Below are positions 23,649 to 32,491 of a stretch of DNA of 43,752 nt, one piece after another. The stretch is from Henriciella aquimarina (lineage in GTDB: Bacteria; Pseudomonadota; Alphaproteobacteria; Caulobacterales; Hyphomonadaceae), in the NCBI RefSeq assembly GCF_002088975.1, contig NZ_NCST01000018.1:1-43752 (forward strand). Direction: 5' to 3'. The notes below the pieces were generated by a model. It was not told the DNA's origin and did not search any database. It worked only from the letters and a program-made list of their open reading frames with translations. Position 1 is the first letter of the stretch, and each line of letters opens with the position of its first letter. The position numbers were made by a program, and so were the translations under genes.

Positions 23649-25727
23649 ATGCCGAGCTCCAAACTCTTCGATCTCTCCAGGCCGACGGCGCTGCTCGCCA
23701 TCGGCCTGATGATGGTGATCCTGGTCATGGTGCTGCCGGTCCCGGCCTGGATCATGGATGTCGGGCTGACGCTGTCCTTCTCCTTCGCGATCCTGATCTT
23801 CACCACCGCGATCTTCATCGAGAAACCGCTGGATTTCTCCTCCTTTCCGAGCGTGCTGCTGGCTTCGCTCATCCTGCGCCTGGCGCTGAACGTCTCCTCG
23901 ACCAAGCTGATCATCTCCGAAGGCCATACCGGCACCGATGCGGCCGGCGACGTGATCCAGGGCTTCGCCATGTTCATCATGGGCGGCAACATGTTTGTCG
24001 GCCTCGTCGTGTTCGGCGTGCTGGTGATCGTGAACTTCATGGTCATCACCAAGGGCGCGGGTCGCATGGCCGAAGTGGGCGCGCGTTTCGCCCTCGACGC
24101 CATGCCGGGCAAGCAGCTCGCCATCGACTCTGACCTCGCCGTTGGCGCGATCAGTCATGAAGAAGCCAAGCAGCGCCGCCAGAAGGAACAGGAAGAAGCC
24201 TCTTTCCTGGGCTCGCTCGACGGCGCCTCGAAATTCGTGAAGGGCGACGCCATTGCCGGCCTCTTGATCACTGCGCTCAACTTGGTGGCGGGCATCGGCT
24301 TCGGCATGTTCACCCACCAGCTCTCATTCACCGAGGCGCTGAACAACTATTCCATCCTGACGGTTGGCGACGGCCTCGTCTCGCAGATCCCGGCGGTTAT
24401 CGTGTCGGTCTCGGCTGCGCTGCTGCTGTCAAAGGGCAAGGATGATGGCGCCATCGACGAGGCGCTGGGCAAGCAGCTCGCCGGCAATGCGACCGCGCTG
24501 ATGATCGTGGCGGGCATCCTCGCCACCTTCGCGCTGCTGCCGGGTCTGCCCTTCATTCCCTTCATGCTGGCCGCCGGCGGCTTCGGCACGGCCTCCTTCT
24601 TCATCCACCGCATGGAAGCCGAGAAGGCTGCCAAGGAAGAGGAAGAGCCGGAAGACGACACCCCCAAGGCCGCCGTCATCGGCGATTCCATCCATTCCGA
24701 CGAGATCCACCTGGAAGTCGCGCCCGACCTGGTCGGGCTCGTGCTGCAGGGCTCCGACGGCTTCGAGAGCCGGATCGACAAGATCCGCCGCTACATCGCC
24801 GAGGAGTATGGCTTCGTCCTGCCGTCCATCCGCATGACGGATAATCCGACGCTGAAGAAGAACGAATACCGCATCCGCATCCAGGGCGTGCGTGTCGATG
24901 GCGGCACGCTGCGCCCAGGCTCGGTGCTGGCGCTGATGGAGGACGACCAGCTGCCGCACCTGCAGGGCGAGCGGGTGAAGGAGCCGGTCTACAAGGCCGC
25001 CTCGCGCTGGCTGCCCAATAGCAAGAAGCAGGAGCTGACGGCCGCCGGTGTGCCCGCCGTCGAGCCGACCGAAGTGCTCGCCACGCACATGCTGGAAGTC
25101 ATCCAGGCGAACTTCTCGCTGGTCTTCACGCGCATGGTGATGCTCGACACGCTCGATGCGCTGACCCGCATCAGCGACAGCGAGCGGGCCGCGGCCAACC
25201 AGCGCTTCCTGGACGAGTACATCCCGGGCAAGGTCTCGCCGGAGCTGCTCTTGTCGGTGTTGCGCCTGCTGCTGGAAGAGCGGGTCTCGATCCGCAACCT
25301 CTTCCTGATCATCGAGACGGTGGCAGAAGTGAAGAGCCAGTCCAATTCGCCGTCGCGCATTGTCGAACTTGTGCGCCAGCGCCTCGGCTTCCAGATCGTC
25401 GACCGGCTGCAGGACACGCAGGGCCGTCTGCCGCTGCTTCAGCTTTCGGCCAATTGGGAACAGCGCTTCTCCGAGCACGAAATCTCCAAGGAGGATGGGG
25501 CTTCGGATATCGCGCTGCCGCCCGAACTCTTCGGCGAGCTCACCAATTCGGTGCAGAGCAAGCTCAACGAGGTCGCGCAGAAAGGCGTGGTCGCCGCCGT
25601 GGCCACATCTTCGCGGCGCCGGCGCTTCCTGCAGACGGTGCTTGCGAGCAAGGGCATCCGCAATTCGGTTCTGGCCTATGAGGAGATCGGGTCGAAGAGC
25701 AAACCCTATATCGTCGGCGTCGTCTGA
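23649..25727 (+). CDS. flhA: FlhA, export gate and substrate-docking protein
   Basis: FlhA forms the nonameric export gate ring; its cytoplasmic domain docks chaperone-substrate complexes. The 692-residue product has about eight membrane helices in its first 330 residues, the FHIPEP-family signature GAGRMAEVGARFALDAMPGKQLAID, then ASKFVKGDAIAG, and a cytoplasmic domain with EIHLEVAPDLVGLVLQG, RIQGVRVDGG, the WLPNSKKQELTAAG region, VLATHMLEVIQANFSLVFTRM and ISPELL-like KVSPELLLSVLRLLLEERVSIRNL. Length is normal. It starts 11 bases after fliQ and its stop overlaps the fliR ATG by one base. Confidence 0.97.
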   Translation: MPSSKLFDLSRPTALLAIGLMMVILVMVLPVPAWIMDVGLTLSFSFAILIFTTAIFIEKPLDFSSFPSVLLASLILRLALNVSSTKLIISEGHTGTDAAGDVIQGFAMFIMGGNMFVGLVVFGVLVIVNFMVITKGAGRMAEVGARFALDAMPGKQLAIDSDLAVGAISHEEAKQRRQKEQEEASFLGSLDGASKFVKGDAIAGLLITALNLVAGIGFGMFTHQLSFTEALNNYSILTVGDGLVSQIPAVIVSVSAALLLSKGKDDGAIDEALGKQLAGNATALMIVAGILATFALLPGLPFIPFMLAAGGFGTASFFIHRMEAEKAAKEEEEPEDDTPKAAVIGDSIHSDEIHLEVAPDLVGLVLQGSDGFESRIDKIRRYIAEEYGFVLPSIRMTDNPTLKKNEYRIRIQGVRVDGGTLRPGSVLALMEDDQLPHLQGERVKEPVYKAASRWLPNSKKQELTAAGVPAVEPTEVLATHMLEVIQANFSLVFTRMVMLDTLDALTRISDSERAAANQRFLDEYIPGKVSPELLLSVLRLLLEERVSIRNLFLIIETVAEVKSQSNSPSRIVELVRQRLGFQIVDRLQDTQGRLPLLQLSANWEQRFSEHEISKEDGASDIALPPELFGELTNSVQSKLNEVAQKGVVAAVATSSRRRRFLQTVLASKGIRNSVLAYEEIGSKSKPYIVGVV

Positions 25728-26482
25728 TGCTGGATTCGGTCACGCTCTCGACCGATCTCGCCGCCTGGATCAGCCTCTTCATGATCGTCCTGGCGCGCCT
25801 GTCCTTCGTGGTCTTCCTGATGCCGGGGATTGGCGAACAGACCGTTCCGGTGCGCGTGCGCATGGCGCTTCTGCTGGCGGTGACGATGGCCTTTGCCGCG
25901 TCCGGTCTGGTCGAGGCGCCGGCGGGCGACGGCCTCGGTGATCTTGTCCCGGTCATGATCGGGGAAGGGGTAATCGGCCTCTTCTTCGGTATTCTCCTGC
26001 GGCTGGCCATGTGGGTACTCTCGATTACCGGCACGGTGATCGCGCAGGTGATCGGCCTGGCGCAGCTTCTCGGTATCGCGCTGGAAACCCAGGCCCAGAC
26101 GCTGACGGCGAACATGCTGTCGATGGCGGGCGCGGCGTTGCTGCTGGCAGCCGACTATCATCTCAGCGTCTTCACCCGGCTGGCCGATCTCTACACCGAG
26201 GTCCCGGTCGGTGCGGTTTCGCAGATGGACTACATGTTCCTGGTGCGCAGCTGTTTCAGCGGCTTCGGCTTTGCCGTGCTGCTCGCGTGGCCCTTCGTGG
26301 CGATCAACCTGCTCTACAACATCTGTCTCGGCTTCATTAACAAGGCGCTGCCCTCGCTCATGGTCGCCTTTGTTGGCGCGCCCTTCATGATCGGGGCGGG
26401 CCTGTTGCTGCTCACTGTGTCGATCACGACTCTGCTTATGGTCTGGTATGACAGGCTGCCCGGCCTGATCGGCTGGCTTTAG
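25727..26482 (+). CDS. fliR: FliR, export gate protein
   Basis: FliR is the single-copy subunit of the FliPQR export channel. The 251-residue product has about six hydrophobic membrane segments. Family landmarks are ARLSFVVFLMPGIGEQTVPVRVRMALLLAVTMA near the start, GEGVIGLFFGILLRLAMWVLSITGTVIAQ, and the IPxVNLLYNICLGFINKALPSL-type block near the end. It overlaps flhA by one base and flhB follows 9 bases later. Confidence 0.95.
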   Translation: MLDSVTLSTDLAAWISLFMIVLARLSFVVFLMPGIGEQTVPVRVRMALLLAVTMAFAASGLVEAPAGDGLGDLVPVMIGEGVIGLFFGILLRLAMWVLSITGTVIAQVIGLAQLLGIALETQAQTLTANMLSMAGAALLLAADYHLSVFTRLADLYTEVPVGAVSQMDYMFLVRSCFSGFGFAVLLAWPFVAINLLYNICLGFINKALPSLMVAFVGAPFMIGAGLLLLTVSITTLLMVWYDRLPGLIGWL

Positions 26483-26491
26483 AGGGGCGCG

Positions 26492-27565
26492 ATGGCTGAG
26501 GAGAATTCAGACGGCGGTGAAAAGGAATTCGAGGCCACCGAGCAGCGAAAGCGCGAGGCCCGGCGCGAAGGCGATGTTCCCCAGTCGAAGGAAGCCAACA
26601 CCTTTGCCGTGATTGCGGGCCTGACGGTCGCGCTCTTCGCCTTCAGTGCGGCGGCGGCCGGCGCGGTTTTCAACGAGTTCTCCTCGCTTTTCTACCATGC
26701 CGACTCCTATGCCGACGACATCTTCGGCGGCGGGGGCGAGCGCTCGCGGCAATGGGTGCTGAACGTGCTCGGCCATTTTGCGCCGCTCTTCCTGCTGATG
26801 GCGGCGGTCGTGCTCGTCTCTCTCGTCATCCAGCGCGCCATTGCCTTTTCGGGCAAGAAGATCCAGCCGGATCCGAAGAAGCTCTCGCCAGCGGAAAACC
26901 TCAAGAAGAAGTATGGCCCCAAGGGCCTGCTCGACTTCCTGAAGGACACCGCCAAGATGCTGTTCGCCGCCGGCCTGGCCAGCGCCTTCCTTTACAATTT
27001 CGCGCAGAGCTATTATGCCAGCAGCGCGGTCCAGAAGGGCCAGTTCTTCCTGTTCACCTTTCACCAGGTGATGGTGCTCGTCCTGCTCTTCGGCGCCTTC
27101 TATTTCGTGCTCGCCGCCATCGACCTGCCGCTGCAGCACCGGCTGCACAACAACAAGCTGAAGATGACGCGCGAGGAGGTGAAGAAGGAAGTCAAGCAGA
27201 GTGAGGGTGACCCGCAGCTCAAACAGTCGCGCCGCGACAAGGCCACGAAGATCTCCCGCAACGAAATGCTGCAGAACGTGCCGGGCTCGACCGTCGTCAT
27301 GGTCAACCCGGAACACTATGCCGTGGCGCTGAAATGGGATCCGGACGACAGCAAGGCGCCGGTCTGCGTGGCCAAGGGCGTCGACCACCTGGCCGCCAAG
27401 ATCCGCGAGATTGCGCTTGCCAATGACATCCCGATCTATCGCGACCCGCCCTCGACGCGCTCCATCTACCGCCTGGTCGAGGTGGATGAGGAAATCCGCC
27501 CGGAACACTTCGCCGCCGTGGCGGCCGCCATCAGCTTCGTCGACCGCGTGAAGCAGCACATGTAG
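26492..27565 (+). CDS. flhB: FlhB, export specificity switch protein
   Basis: FlhB controls which substrates are exported and, together with FliK, flips from rod/hook to filament export after self-cleavage. The 357-residue product has an N-terminal TEQRKREARREGDVPQSKE block, four membrane segments between residues about 36 and 210, and a cytoplasmic domain with VKKEVKQSEGDPQLKQSRRDK. The cleavage site, normally N-P-T-H, reads N-P-E-H here (residues 272-275). The Asn, Pro and His are kept, so cleavage is still plausible. The rest (YAVALKWDPD, APVCVAKGVDHLA, IREIALANDIPIYRDPPSTRSIY) is canonical. Confidence 0.96.
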   Translation: MAEENSDGGEKEFEATEQRKREARREGDVPQSKEANTFAVIAGLTVALFAFSAAAAGAVFNEFSSLFYHADSYADDIFGGGGERSRQWVLNVLGHFAPLFLLMAAVVLVSLVIQRAIAFSGKKIQPDPKKLSPAENLKKKYGPKGLLDFLKDTAKMLFAAGLASAFLYNFAQSYYASSAVQKGQFFLFTFHQVMVLVLLFGAFYFVLAAIDLPLQHRLHNNKLKMTREEVKKEVKQSEGDPQLKQSRRDKATKISRNEMLQNVPGSTVVMVNPEHYAVALKWDPDDSKAPVCVAKGVDHLAAKIREIALANDIPIYRDPPSTRSIYRLVEVDEEIRPEHFAAVAAAISFVDRVKQHM

Positions 27566-27572
27566 GCCGCCC

Positions 27573-27917
27573 ATGACCCGGAAGACAAAAGACCTCTCAA
27601 AGCTCGTCGCGCTGAAGCGCCAGAAGGCCGAGCAGGACTTTGCCGCCCTGCAGGCCGAGATCCGCCGCGATGAGCAGGCGCTCGCCGCGCTGCGCGACAG
27701 GTTGAATGCCGCCGATGATCAGGCCGCTGGCTATGAGGCGATCAGCCTCGCCCATACCCATGGCCATCTGGGGGCGGTGATCGGGCAGATGCGGACGCTG
27801 GAAAAAGAGATGGCCGAGAAGGAAGAGCGCTTGGGCACTTTCCGCGAGGCCCTCAAGAATGTGCTTTACTCAGAACAGCGCCTGCCAGACCTCAAGGCCG
27901 GACCGGGGCGCGGCTGA
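27573..27917 (+). CDS. fliJ: Short coiled-coil protein, probable FliJ
   Basis: This 114-residue protein is almost wholly a charged alpha-helical coiled coil (about residues 8-105) with heptad-like Leu/Ala spacing. FliJ, the central stalk of the FliI ATPase, has just this build and length, and sequence conservation in FliJ is low. It is last in the flgB-flhB block, 7 bases after flhB. No other fliJ candidate exists in the window and fliI is present. Function is inferred from structure and place, not from a motif. Confidence 0.6.
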   Translation: MTRKTKDLSKLVALKRQKAEQDFAALQAEIRRDEQALAALRDRLNAADDQAAGYEAISLAHTHGHLGAVIGQMRTLEKEMAEKEERLGTFREALKNVLYSEQRLPDLKAGPGRG

Positions 27918-27920
27918 GCT

Positions 27921-28994
27921 TCAGTCGAGCCCCTCGGCCTTGACCGTGTTGCGGCCGGAATTCTTGGCGAGATAGAGCTTCTGGTCGGCCTGCTCGATCA
28001 GGTCGCGGGCGTCGATGCCGGGCTTGTAGCGGGCAATGCCGAACGACGCTGTGATCTGCCCCAGGCACTGGCGCGATGTCTTGAAGACGAGATTGGATTT
28101 CGAGAACTGGACCCGGATCCGGTCGATCAGCTGGTAGGCGGCCCGCAGGTCCGTCCTTGGCAGGATCACGGCGAACTCTTCCCCGCCATAACGCGCCGCC
28201 ATGTCCTGGCCCTTGATGTTCTTGGTAATGATCCGCGCGAAGATCTTCAGCACCTCGTCGCCGACCCGGTGGCCGTAGGTGTCGTTGACGGTCTTGAAGT
28301 GGTCGATGTCGGCCATGACCAGGCAGAGGTTCTGGTCGCCCTCTGCGGCGGCGCTGAGCTCCGCGGCCAGCCGCTTGTCGAAGGCGCGCCGGTTGGCGAG
28401 CATGGTCAGGGAATCGCGCATGCTCTGATGGCGGACCTCTTCCAGCTCCTCATTCAGCTTCTCGATCTGCTTCTGGGATTCCCGAAGGCCGTCATTCAGC
28501 TCCTGGCTGTGGCGGGCCATGCGCCGGTTCTCGAACATCAGCTGTGAGATCATGGCGTCGATCCGGTCGGGTGAGACCGTCTGCGGCAGGCCTTCCTCGA
28601 GCTCGTCGAGCGCGACCTGGAACTGCTCGTGATTGCTCACCCCTTTCTGGATGAGTGCCATCACGCTGCTCAGTTCCTTTTCGAATGCGCTGCCGATCTT
28701 CTGCTGGCCGGCCTGCGTGTCGGGTTCGGACAGGTGGACCTTGCAGGCCTCGTCGATTTCATAGGGCGACAGGCTGGTGCCCTTGTCGAGCATCTGGTCG
28801 ACCTGTTCGACAAGCTCGGCATTGGAGCGTTCGGCGTAGGTGTACCAGAGCGCATAGGTGCTTGGGTAAGGCGGGGTCTCGTACTGGCCCATCAGCTTGA
28901 AGGCCTTGTCGGCGAGGTCATAGACCCGCTTGTACTCCTGCCCACCCATGGGAGGCTGAACGGTTTCAGCCTCTTTCTTTACTGCTGCACTCAT
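27921..28994 (-). CDS. GGDEF diguanylate cyclase
   Basis: This protein should make cyclic di-GMP from two GTP. The C-terminal GGDEF domain (about residues 190-350) has RDSLTMLANRRAFDKRL, the metal-binding MADIDHFKTVNDTYGHRVGDEVL, and the active-site loop GGEEF at 270-274. The inhibitory I-site, normally RxxD, reads KGQD (261-264), so product inhibition may be altered. The first 190 residues are helical with a predicted coiled coil at about 160-190 and no membrane segment or signal peptide, so it is cytoplasmic with a possible partner-binding N terminus. It ends 3 bases from fliJ, tail to tail. Cyclic di-GMP commonly controls flagellar output, but a link to this cluster is inference. Confidence 0.95.
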   Translation of the reverse strand: MSAAVKKEAETVQPPMGGQEYKRVYDLADKAFKLMGQYETPPYPSTYALWYTYAERSNAELVEQVDQMLDKGTSLSPYEIDEACKVHLSEPDTQAGQQKIGSAFEKELSSVMALIQKGVSNHEQFQVALDELEEGLPQTVSPDRIDAMISQLMFENRRMARHSQELNDGLRESQKQIEKLNEELEEVRHQSMRDSLTMLANRRAFDKRLAAELSAAAEGDQNLCLVMADIDHFKTVNDTYGHRVGDEVLKIFARIITKNIKGQDMAARYGGEEFAVILPRTDLRAAYQLIDRIRVQFSKSNLVFKTSRQCLGQITASFGIARYKPGIDARDLIEQADQKLYLAKNSGRNTVKAEGLD

Positions 28995-29219
28995 GGTCCC
29001 GCCCAGATCATCGTTTTGTACGTCTCGATGGCTGAGTATTGGCCGGGGAAACTCGATATTTGGTTAACGCGACTGCCCTGTTAGCGTGCTGTGACGGGGC
29101 TTTCCGGCGCTTGCGCAGATGCGGTGCGGCTGGCCCTGTGACCAATACTGCAGCGCAGCGCGACGGAATCGATATCGCAGGTCGTTTCAGTTTTTGTGAA
29201 AAGATCTGGCAGACCGCAT
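28995..29219. promoter_or_regulatory. Divergent spacer between diguanylate cyclase and macA-type gene
   Basis: The 225 bases hold a GTTAAC palindrome near 29061 and a generally less GC-rich start. It must promote the cyclase leftward and the export operon rightward. No recognisable riboswitch or operator was found. A 200-codon open frame across it on the plus strand is judged spurious. Confidence 0.35.
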
Positions 29220-30536
29220 ATGAAAAAGCCCTTTCTCCTGAAAACCCGGACCCTGCTCGTCGGGAGTCTGGTCGCTGCTGCAGCGATTGCAGCCTTTGTC
29301 TATGGCCGGTCGGTCTTCACGGAGCAGGCGCCCGCCTATCAGACCGCCCAGGTCACGCGCGGCGATATCGAGGTGACGATTTCCTCGGCGGGCAAGATCA
29401 CGCCGAAGGAATCCGTCGATGTCGGCGCGCAGGTCTCCGGCCAGCTGCAGGAGCTGTTTGTCGATATTGGCGACCGGGTGGAGAAGGGCGACCTGCTCGC
29501 CCAGATCGACCCGACCATCGCCCAGACCAGCGTCGAGGCGAACCGCGCCCAGTTGAACGAGCTGAAAGCCAGCCGCAAGCAGCAACAGGCCACGCTCGAG
29601 CTTTCCAGGGCCGATGCCGAGCGCGCCCAGATGCTCTATGACGCCGATGCGATTGCCCGCGCCGACTATGAAACCGCCCAGGCCAATCTCGCCATCGCGC
29701 AAGGCCGGCTGGAAGCCATCGACGCGCAGATCCAGCGCCAGACCTCCTCGCTGCAATCGGAACTCGCCAATCTCGAATTCACCAAGATCTACGCGCCGAT
29801 CGCCGGGACGGTGGTTTCGCTCGCCGCCGTCGAGGGCCAGACGCTCAACGCCAACCAGACCGCGCCGATCATCCTGACGATCGCCGATCTCGGCGTGATG
29901 ACGGTCGAGACCGATGTCTCCGAAGCCGACGTCCTGCGCATCGAGGAAGGCCAGGCGGCCTATTTCACGACGCTGGGGGAGTCCGCCCGGCGCTGGGAGA
30001 CTAGCGTGCGCCAGGTCCTGCCGACGCCGGAAGTCCTCAATGACGTGGTCCTCTACAAGGCGTTGCTCGATGTCGACAATCCGCAGGGCAGGCTGAAGCC
30101 ACAAATGACCGCGCAGGTTTTCTTCATCACCGGGTCCGCCAGGGATGCCGTGCTTGTGCCCGTTACCGCGCTTCAGCCCGCCCCGCGAAGGGCAGGCGCT
30201 GGCGAGCAGGCTGTGGCCGGCAATGGCGACCGGTCTGCTCGCGGCGGCTTCATGCAGGCCGAGGCGTCCGAACCGGCGGCCGGCCCGGGCAATGACCGGC
30301 GCGCAGCGTTCCAGGCCGCCCGCGAGGCGCATCCGGACGCCGAAGCCGCCACCGTGCTGGTGATGAATGCCGCCGGTGAACCGGAGCCGCATCCTGTCCT
30401 GATCGGCCTGAAGACCCGCACCATGGCGGAAGTCCTTTATGGCCTCGAACCCGGCCAGACGGTCGTCACAGGCGATGTCGCGATCCCGCGTCCCAATGGC
30501 GATACGCGCGGCGGCGCGCGCTTCATGCGCCGCTAG
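29220..30536 (+). CDS. macA: MacA-like periplasmic adaptor (membrane fusion protein)
   Basis: The adaptor joins a MacB-type ABC transporter to an outer membrane channel. The 438-residue product has one N-terminal membrane helix (about 11-28), a barrel/lipoyl half with VTISSAGKITPKESVDVGAQVSGQLQELFVDIGDRVEKGDLLAQID, a coiled-coil hairpin (about 100-185), the second lipoyl half IYAPIAGTVVSLAAVEGQTLNANQ and a beta-barrel with RLKPQMTAQVFF. A low-complexity insertion of about 55 residues (321-376), rich in Ala, Gly, Arg and Glu, interrupts the membrane-proximal domain and explains the extra length against about 370 residues in E. coli. ATG 29220 is preferred; an in-frame GTG at 29196 would add a charged start. 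Confidence 0.9.
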   Translation: MKKPFLLKTRTLLVGSLVAAAAIAAFVYGRSVFTEQAPAYQTAQVTRGDIEVTISSAGKITPKESVDVGAQVSGQLQELFVDIGDRVEKGDLLAQIDPTIAQTSVEANRAQLNELKASRKQQQATLELSRADAERAQMLYDADAIARADYETAQANLAIAQGRLEAIDAQIQRQTSSLQSELANLEFTKIYAPIAGTVVSLAAVEGQTLNANQTAPIILTIADLGVMTVETDVSEADVLRIEEGQAAYFTTLGESARRWETSVRQVLPTPEVLNDVVLYKALLDVDNPQGRLKPQMTAQVFFITGSARDAVLVPVTALQPAPRRAGAGEQAVAGNGDRSARGGFMQAEASEPAAGPGNDRRAAFQAAREAHPDAEAATVLVMNAAGEPEPHPVLIGLKTRTMAEVLYGLEPGQTVVTGDVAIPRPNGDTRGGARFMRR

Positions 30537-30549
30537 GGAGGGACGCCAG

Positions 30550-32487
30550 ATGACCGCTCCCCTTATCGAGCTCGACCATGTCGACCGCTTTTACGGTGCT
30601 GGCGACACCGAAGTGCGGGCGCTGGATGGCGCCTCCCTGACCATCCACTCGGGCGAGTTCGTCGCCATTGTCGGGCAGTCGGGCTCGGGCAAGTCGACGC
30701 TGATGAACATTATCGGCTGTCTCGACCGGCCGACGGGCGGGCATTACCGCGTGCGCGGCCAGGACGTGGCCGACCTCGACACCAATGCGCTCGCCGCCCT
30801 GCGCCGGGAGACGTTCGGCTTCATCTTCCAGCGCTACAATTTGCTCGCCAATGTTTCGGCCTCAGAGAATGTCGAGCTGCCGGCGGTTTATGCGGGCTTG
30901 AGCCATGAAGAGCGCCGCGAAAAGGCGAGCGATCTGCTCAGCCGGCTGGGCCTCGGTGATCGCACCGGCAACAAGCCCGGCCAGCTCTCGGGCGGCCAGC
31001 AGCAGCGCGTCGCCGTCGCCCGGGCCCTCGTCAACGATGCCGAGGTGATCCTGGCCGACGAACCGACCGGCGCGCTCGATTCCGGCTCGAGTGAGGAACT
31101 GCTCAACCTGCTCGAGGCCCTGCATGCCGAAGGCCGCACCATCATCCTCATCACCCACGACCAGAAAGTGGCCGAGCGTGCCAAACGCATGATCGAGATC
31201 CGCGACGGCCAGATTGTCTCCGATACCGGTGAGGACGAGGCCCGGCCGGAAGAGGCCGAAGGCTACCGCTACAGCCGCAAGGGCCCCTCGCCGGTCGGCC
31301 AGGTGTTCGAGGCGGTGAAGATGGCCTTCCGGTCGCTGAGGGCGAACCTGTTTCGCACCGCACTGACCCTGCTCGGCGTCGTCATCGGCGTGTCGGCGGT
31401 GGTGGCCATGCTCGCCATCGGGCAGGGCAGCCAGCAGGAAGTGATGGCCCGCTTTGAATCGCTTGGGCCCAATTTGCTTTTCGTGCGCCCCGGCGCGCCC
31501 GGCACCCGCATGCGCGGGGATGCCATCGCGACGCTGACGCTGGAGGATGCCGAGGCGCTCGGCGCGCTCGACAATATCCTCGCCGCCGTGCCGTCGCGCT
31601 CGACGGGGGCGACCTTCCGGGTCGGCAGCAAGGATTATAGCAGCCAGGTCGAGGGCGTCTCCGAAGACTGGCCGCTCGCCCAGAACCGCGGTCTCAAATA
31701 CGGCACCTTCTTCACCGAGGACGACATGGACCGTCGCATCGGCGTCGTCGTGCTCGGCACCACGACCGCCGGCAACCTCTTCGACGATGTCGAGGGCGCG
31801 GTCGGCCAGTATGTCTTTCTCGGGGGCGCGCCCTTCGAGGTGGCCGGCATTCTTGAGGAGAAGGGCGCGACTGGCTGGGGCCAGGACCAGGACGATGTCG
31901 CGCTGGTGCCGATCACGACCGGCATGATGCGCCTGTTCGGGCAGAACTATCTCTCCTCCATCACGCTCGCCGTCGATGATACCGACCGGGTGGCCGAGAC
32001 CGAGGAGGCGGCGAAAAACCTGCTTCTGGCGCGTCACGGCACGGAAGACTTCCAGATCCGCAACACCGCCTCCTTCCTGGAGTCGATGCAGGAAGCGCAA
32101 AACTCCTTCTCCATCCTGCTGGGCTCGGTCGCCTCGATTTCCCTGCTTGTGGGCGGGATCGGGGTGATGAACATCATGCTGGTCAGCGTTTCGGAGCGTA
32201 CCCGTGAGATCGGTGTGCGCATGGCCACCGGGGCGCGGCGTTCCGACATCATGACCCAGTTCGTGGTCGAGGCGCTCGTCGTCGGCGGGCTCGGCGGGAT
32301 TGCCGGTGTGCTGATCGGCCTCGGCGTCTGTTTCATCCTGTCGGAAAGCGGCATGACCGTCGCCGTGACCGCGCTGCCGGCCATGCTCGCCTTTACCTCC
32401 GCGCTCGCGACCGGGCTTGTCTTCGGGCTTCTGCCCGCGCGCAAGGCCTCGCGTCTCGACCCGGTCGCCGCTCTGGCTTCGGAGTAG
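30550..32487 (+). CDS. macB: MacB-like ABC transporter (ATPase plus permease)
   Basis: MacB-type proteins are mechanotransmission ABC transporters that export macrolides, peptides or lipopeptides via MacA and an outer membrane channel. The 645-residue product matches MacB's size and order. The ATPase domain has Walker A GQSGSGKST (42-50), signature LSGGQQQR (147-154), and Walker B VILADEPTGALD (166-177). Then come one membrane helix (about 270-295), a large periplasmic domain, and three further helices at the end with the FtsX-like VGGIGVMNIMLVSVSERTREIGVRMATGAR. ATG 30550 has an AGGGAGGGA ribosome binding site. The substrate cannot be told from sequence. Confidence 0.93.
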   Translation: MTAPLIELDHVDRFYGAGDTEVRALDGASLTIHSGEFVAIVGQSGSGKSTLMNIIGCLDRPTGGHYRVRGQDVADLDTNALAALRRETFGFIFQRYNLLANVSASENVELPAVYAGLSHEERREKASDLLSRLGLGDRTGNKPGQLSGGQQQRVAVARALVNDAEVILADEPTGALDSGSSEELLNLLEALHAEGRTIILITHDQKVAERAKRMIEIRDGQIVSDTGEDEARPEEAEGYRYSRKGPSPVGQVFEAVKMAFRSLRANLFRTALTLLGVVIGVSAVVAMLAIGQGSQQEVMARFESLGPNLLFVRPGAPGTRMRGDAIATLTLEDAEALGALDNILAAVPSRSTGATFRVGSKDYSSQVEGVSEDWPLAQNRGLKYGTFFTEDDMDRRIGVVVLGTTTAGNLFDDVEGAVGQYVFLGGAPFEVAGILEEKGATGWGQDQDDVALVPITTGMMRLFGQNYLSSITLAVDDTDRVAETEEAAKNLLLARHGTEDFQIRNTASFLESMQEAQNSFSILLGSVASISLLVGGIGVMNIMLVSVSERTREIGVRMATGARRSDIMTQFVVEALVVGGLGGIAGVLIGLGVCFILSESGMTVAVTALPAMLAFTSALATGLVFGLLPARKASRLDPVAALASE

Positions 32488-32491
32488 ACTT

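Noticed and set aside
24429-25478. 349-codon minus-strand open frame inside flhA
   Set aside because: Shadow of flhA, which is canonical over its whole length.
29039-29641. 200-codon plus-strand open frame over the cyclase-macA spacer
   Set aside because: It runs out of frame into the real macA-like gene and shows no motif; only the in-frame macA reading gives a membrane helix and lipoyl halves.
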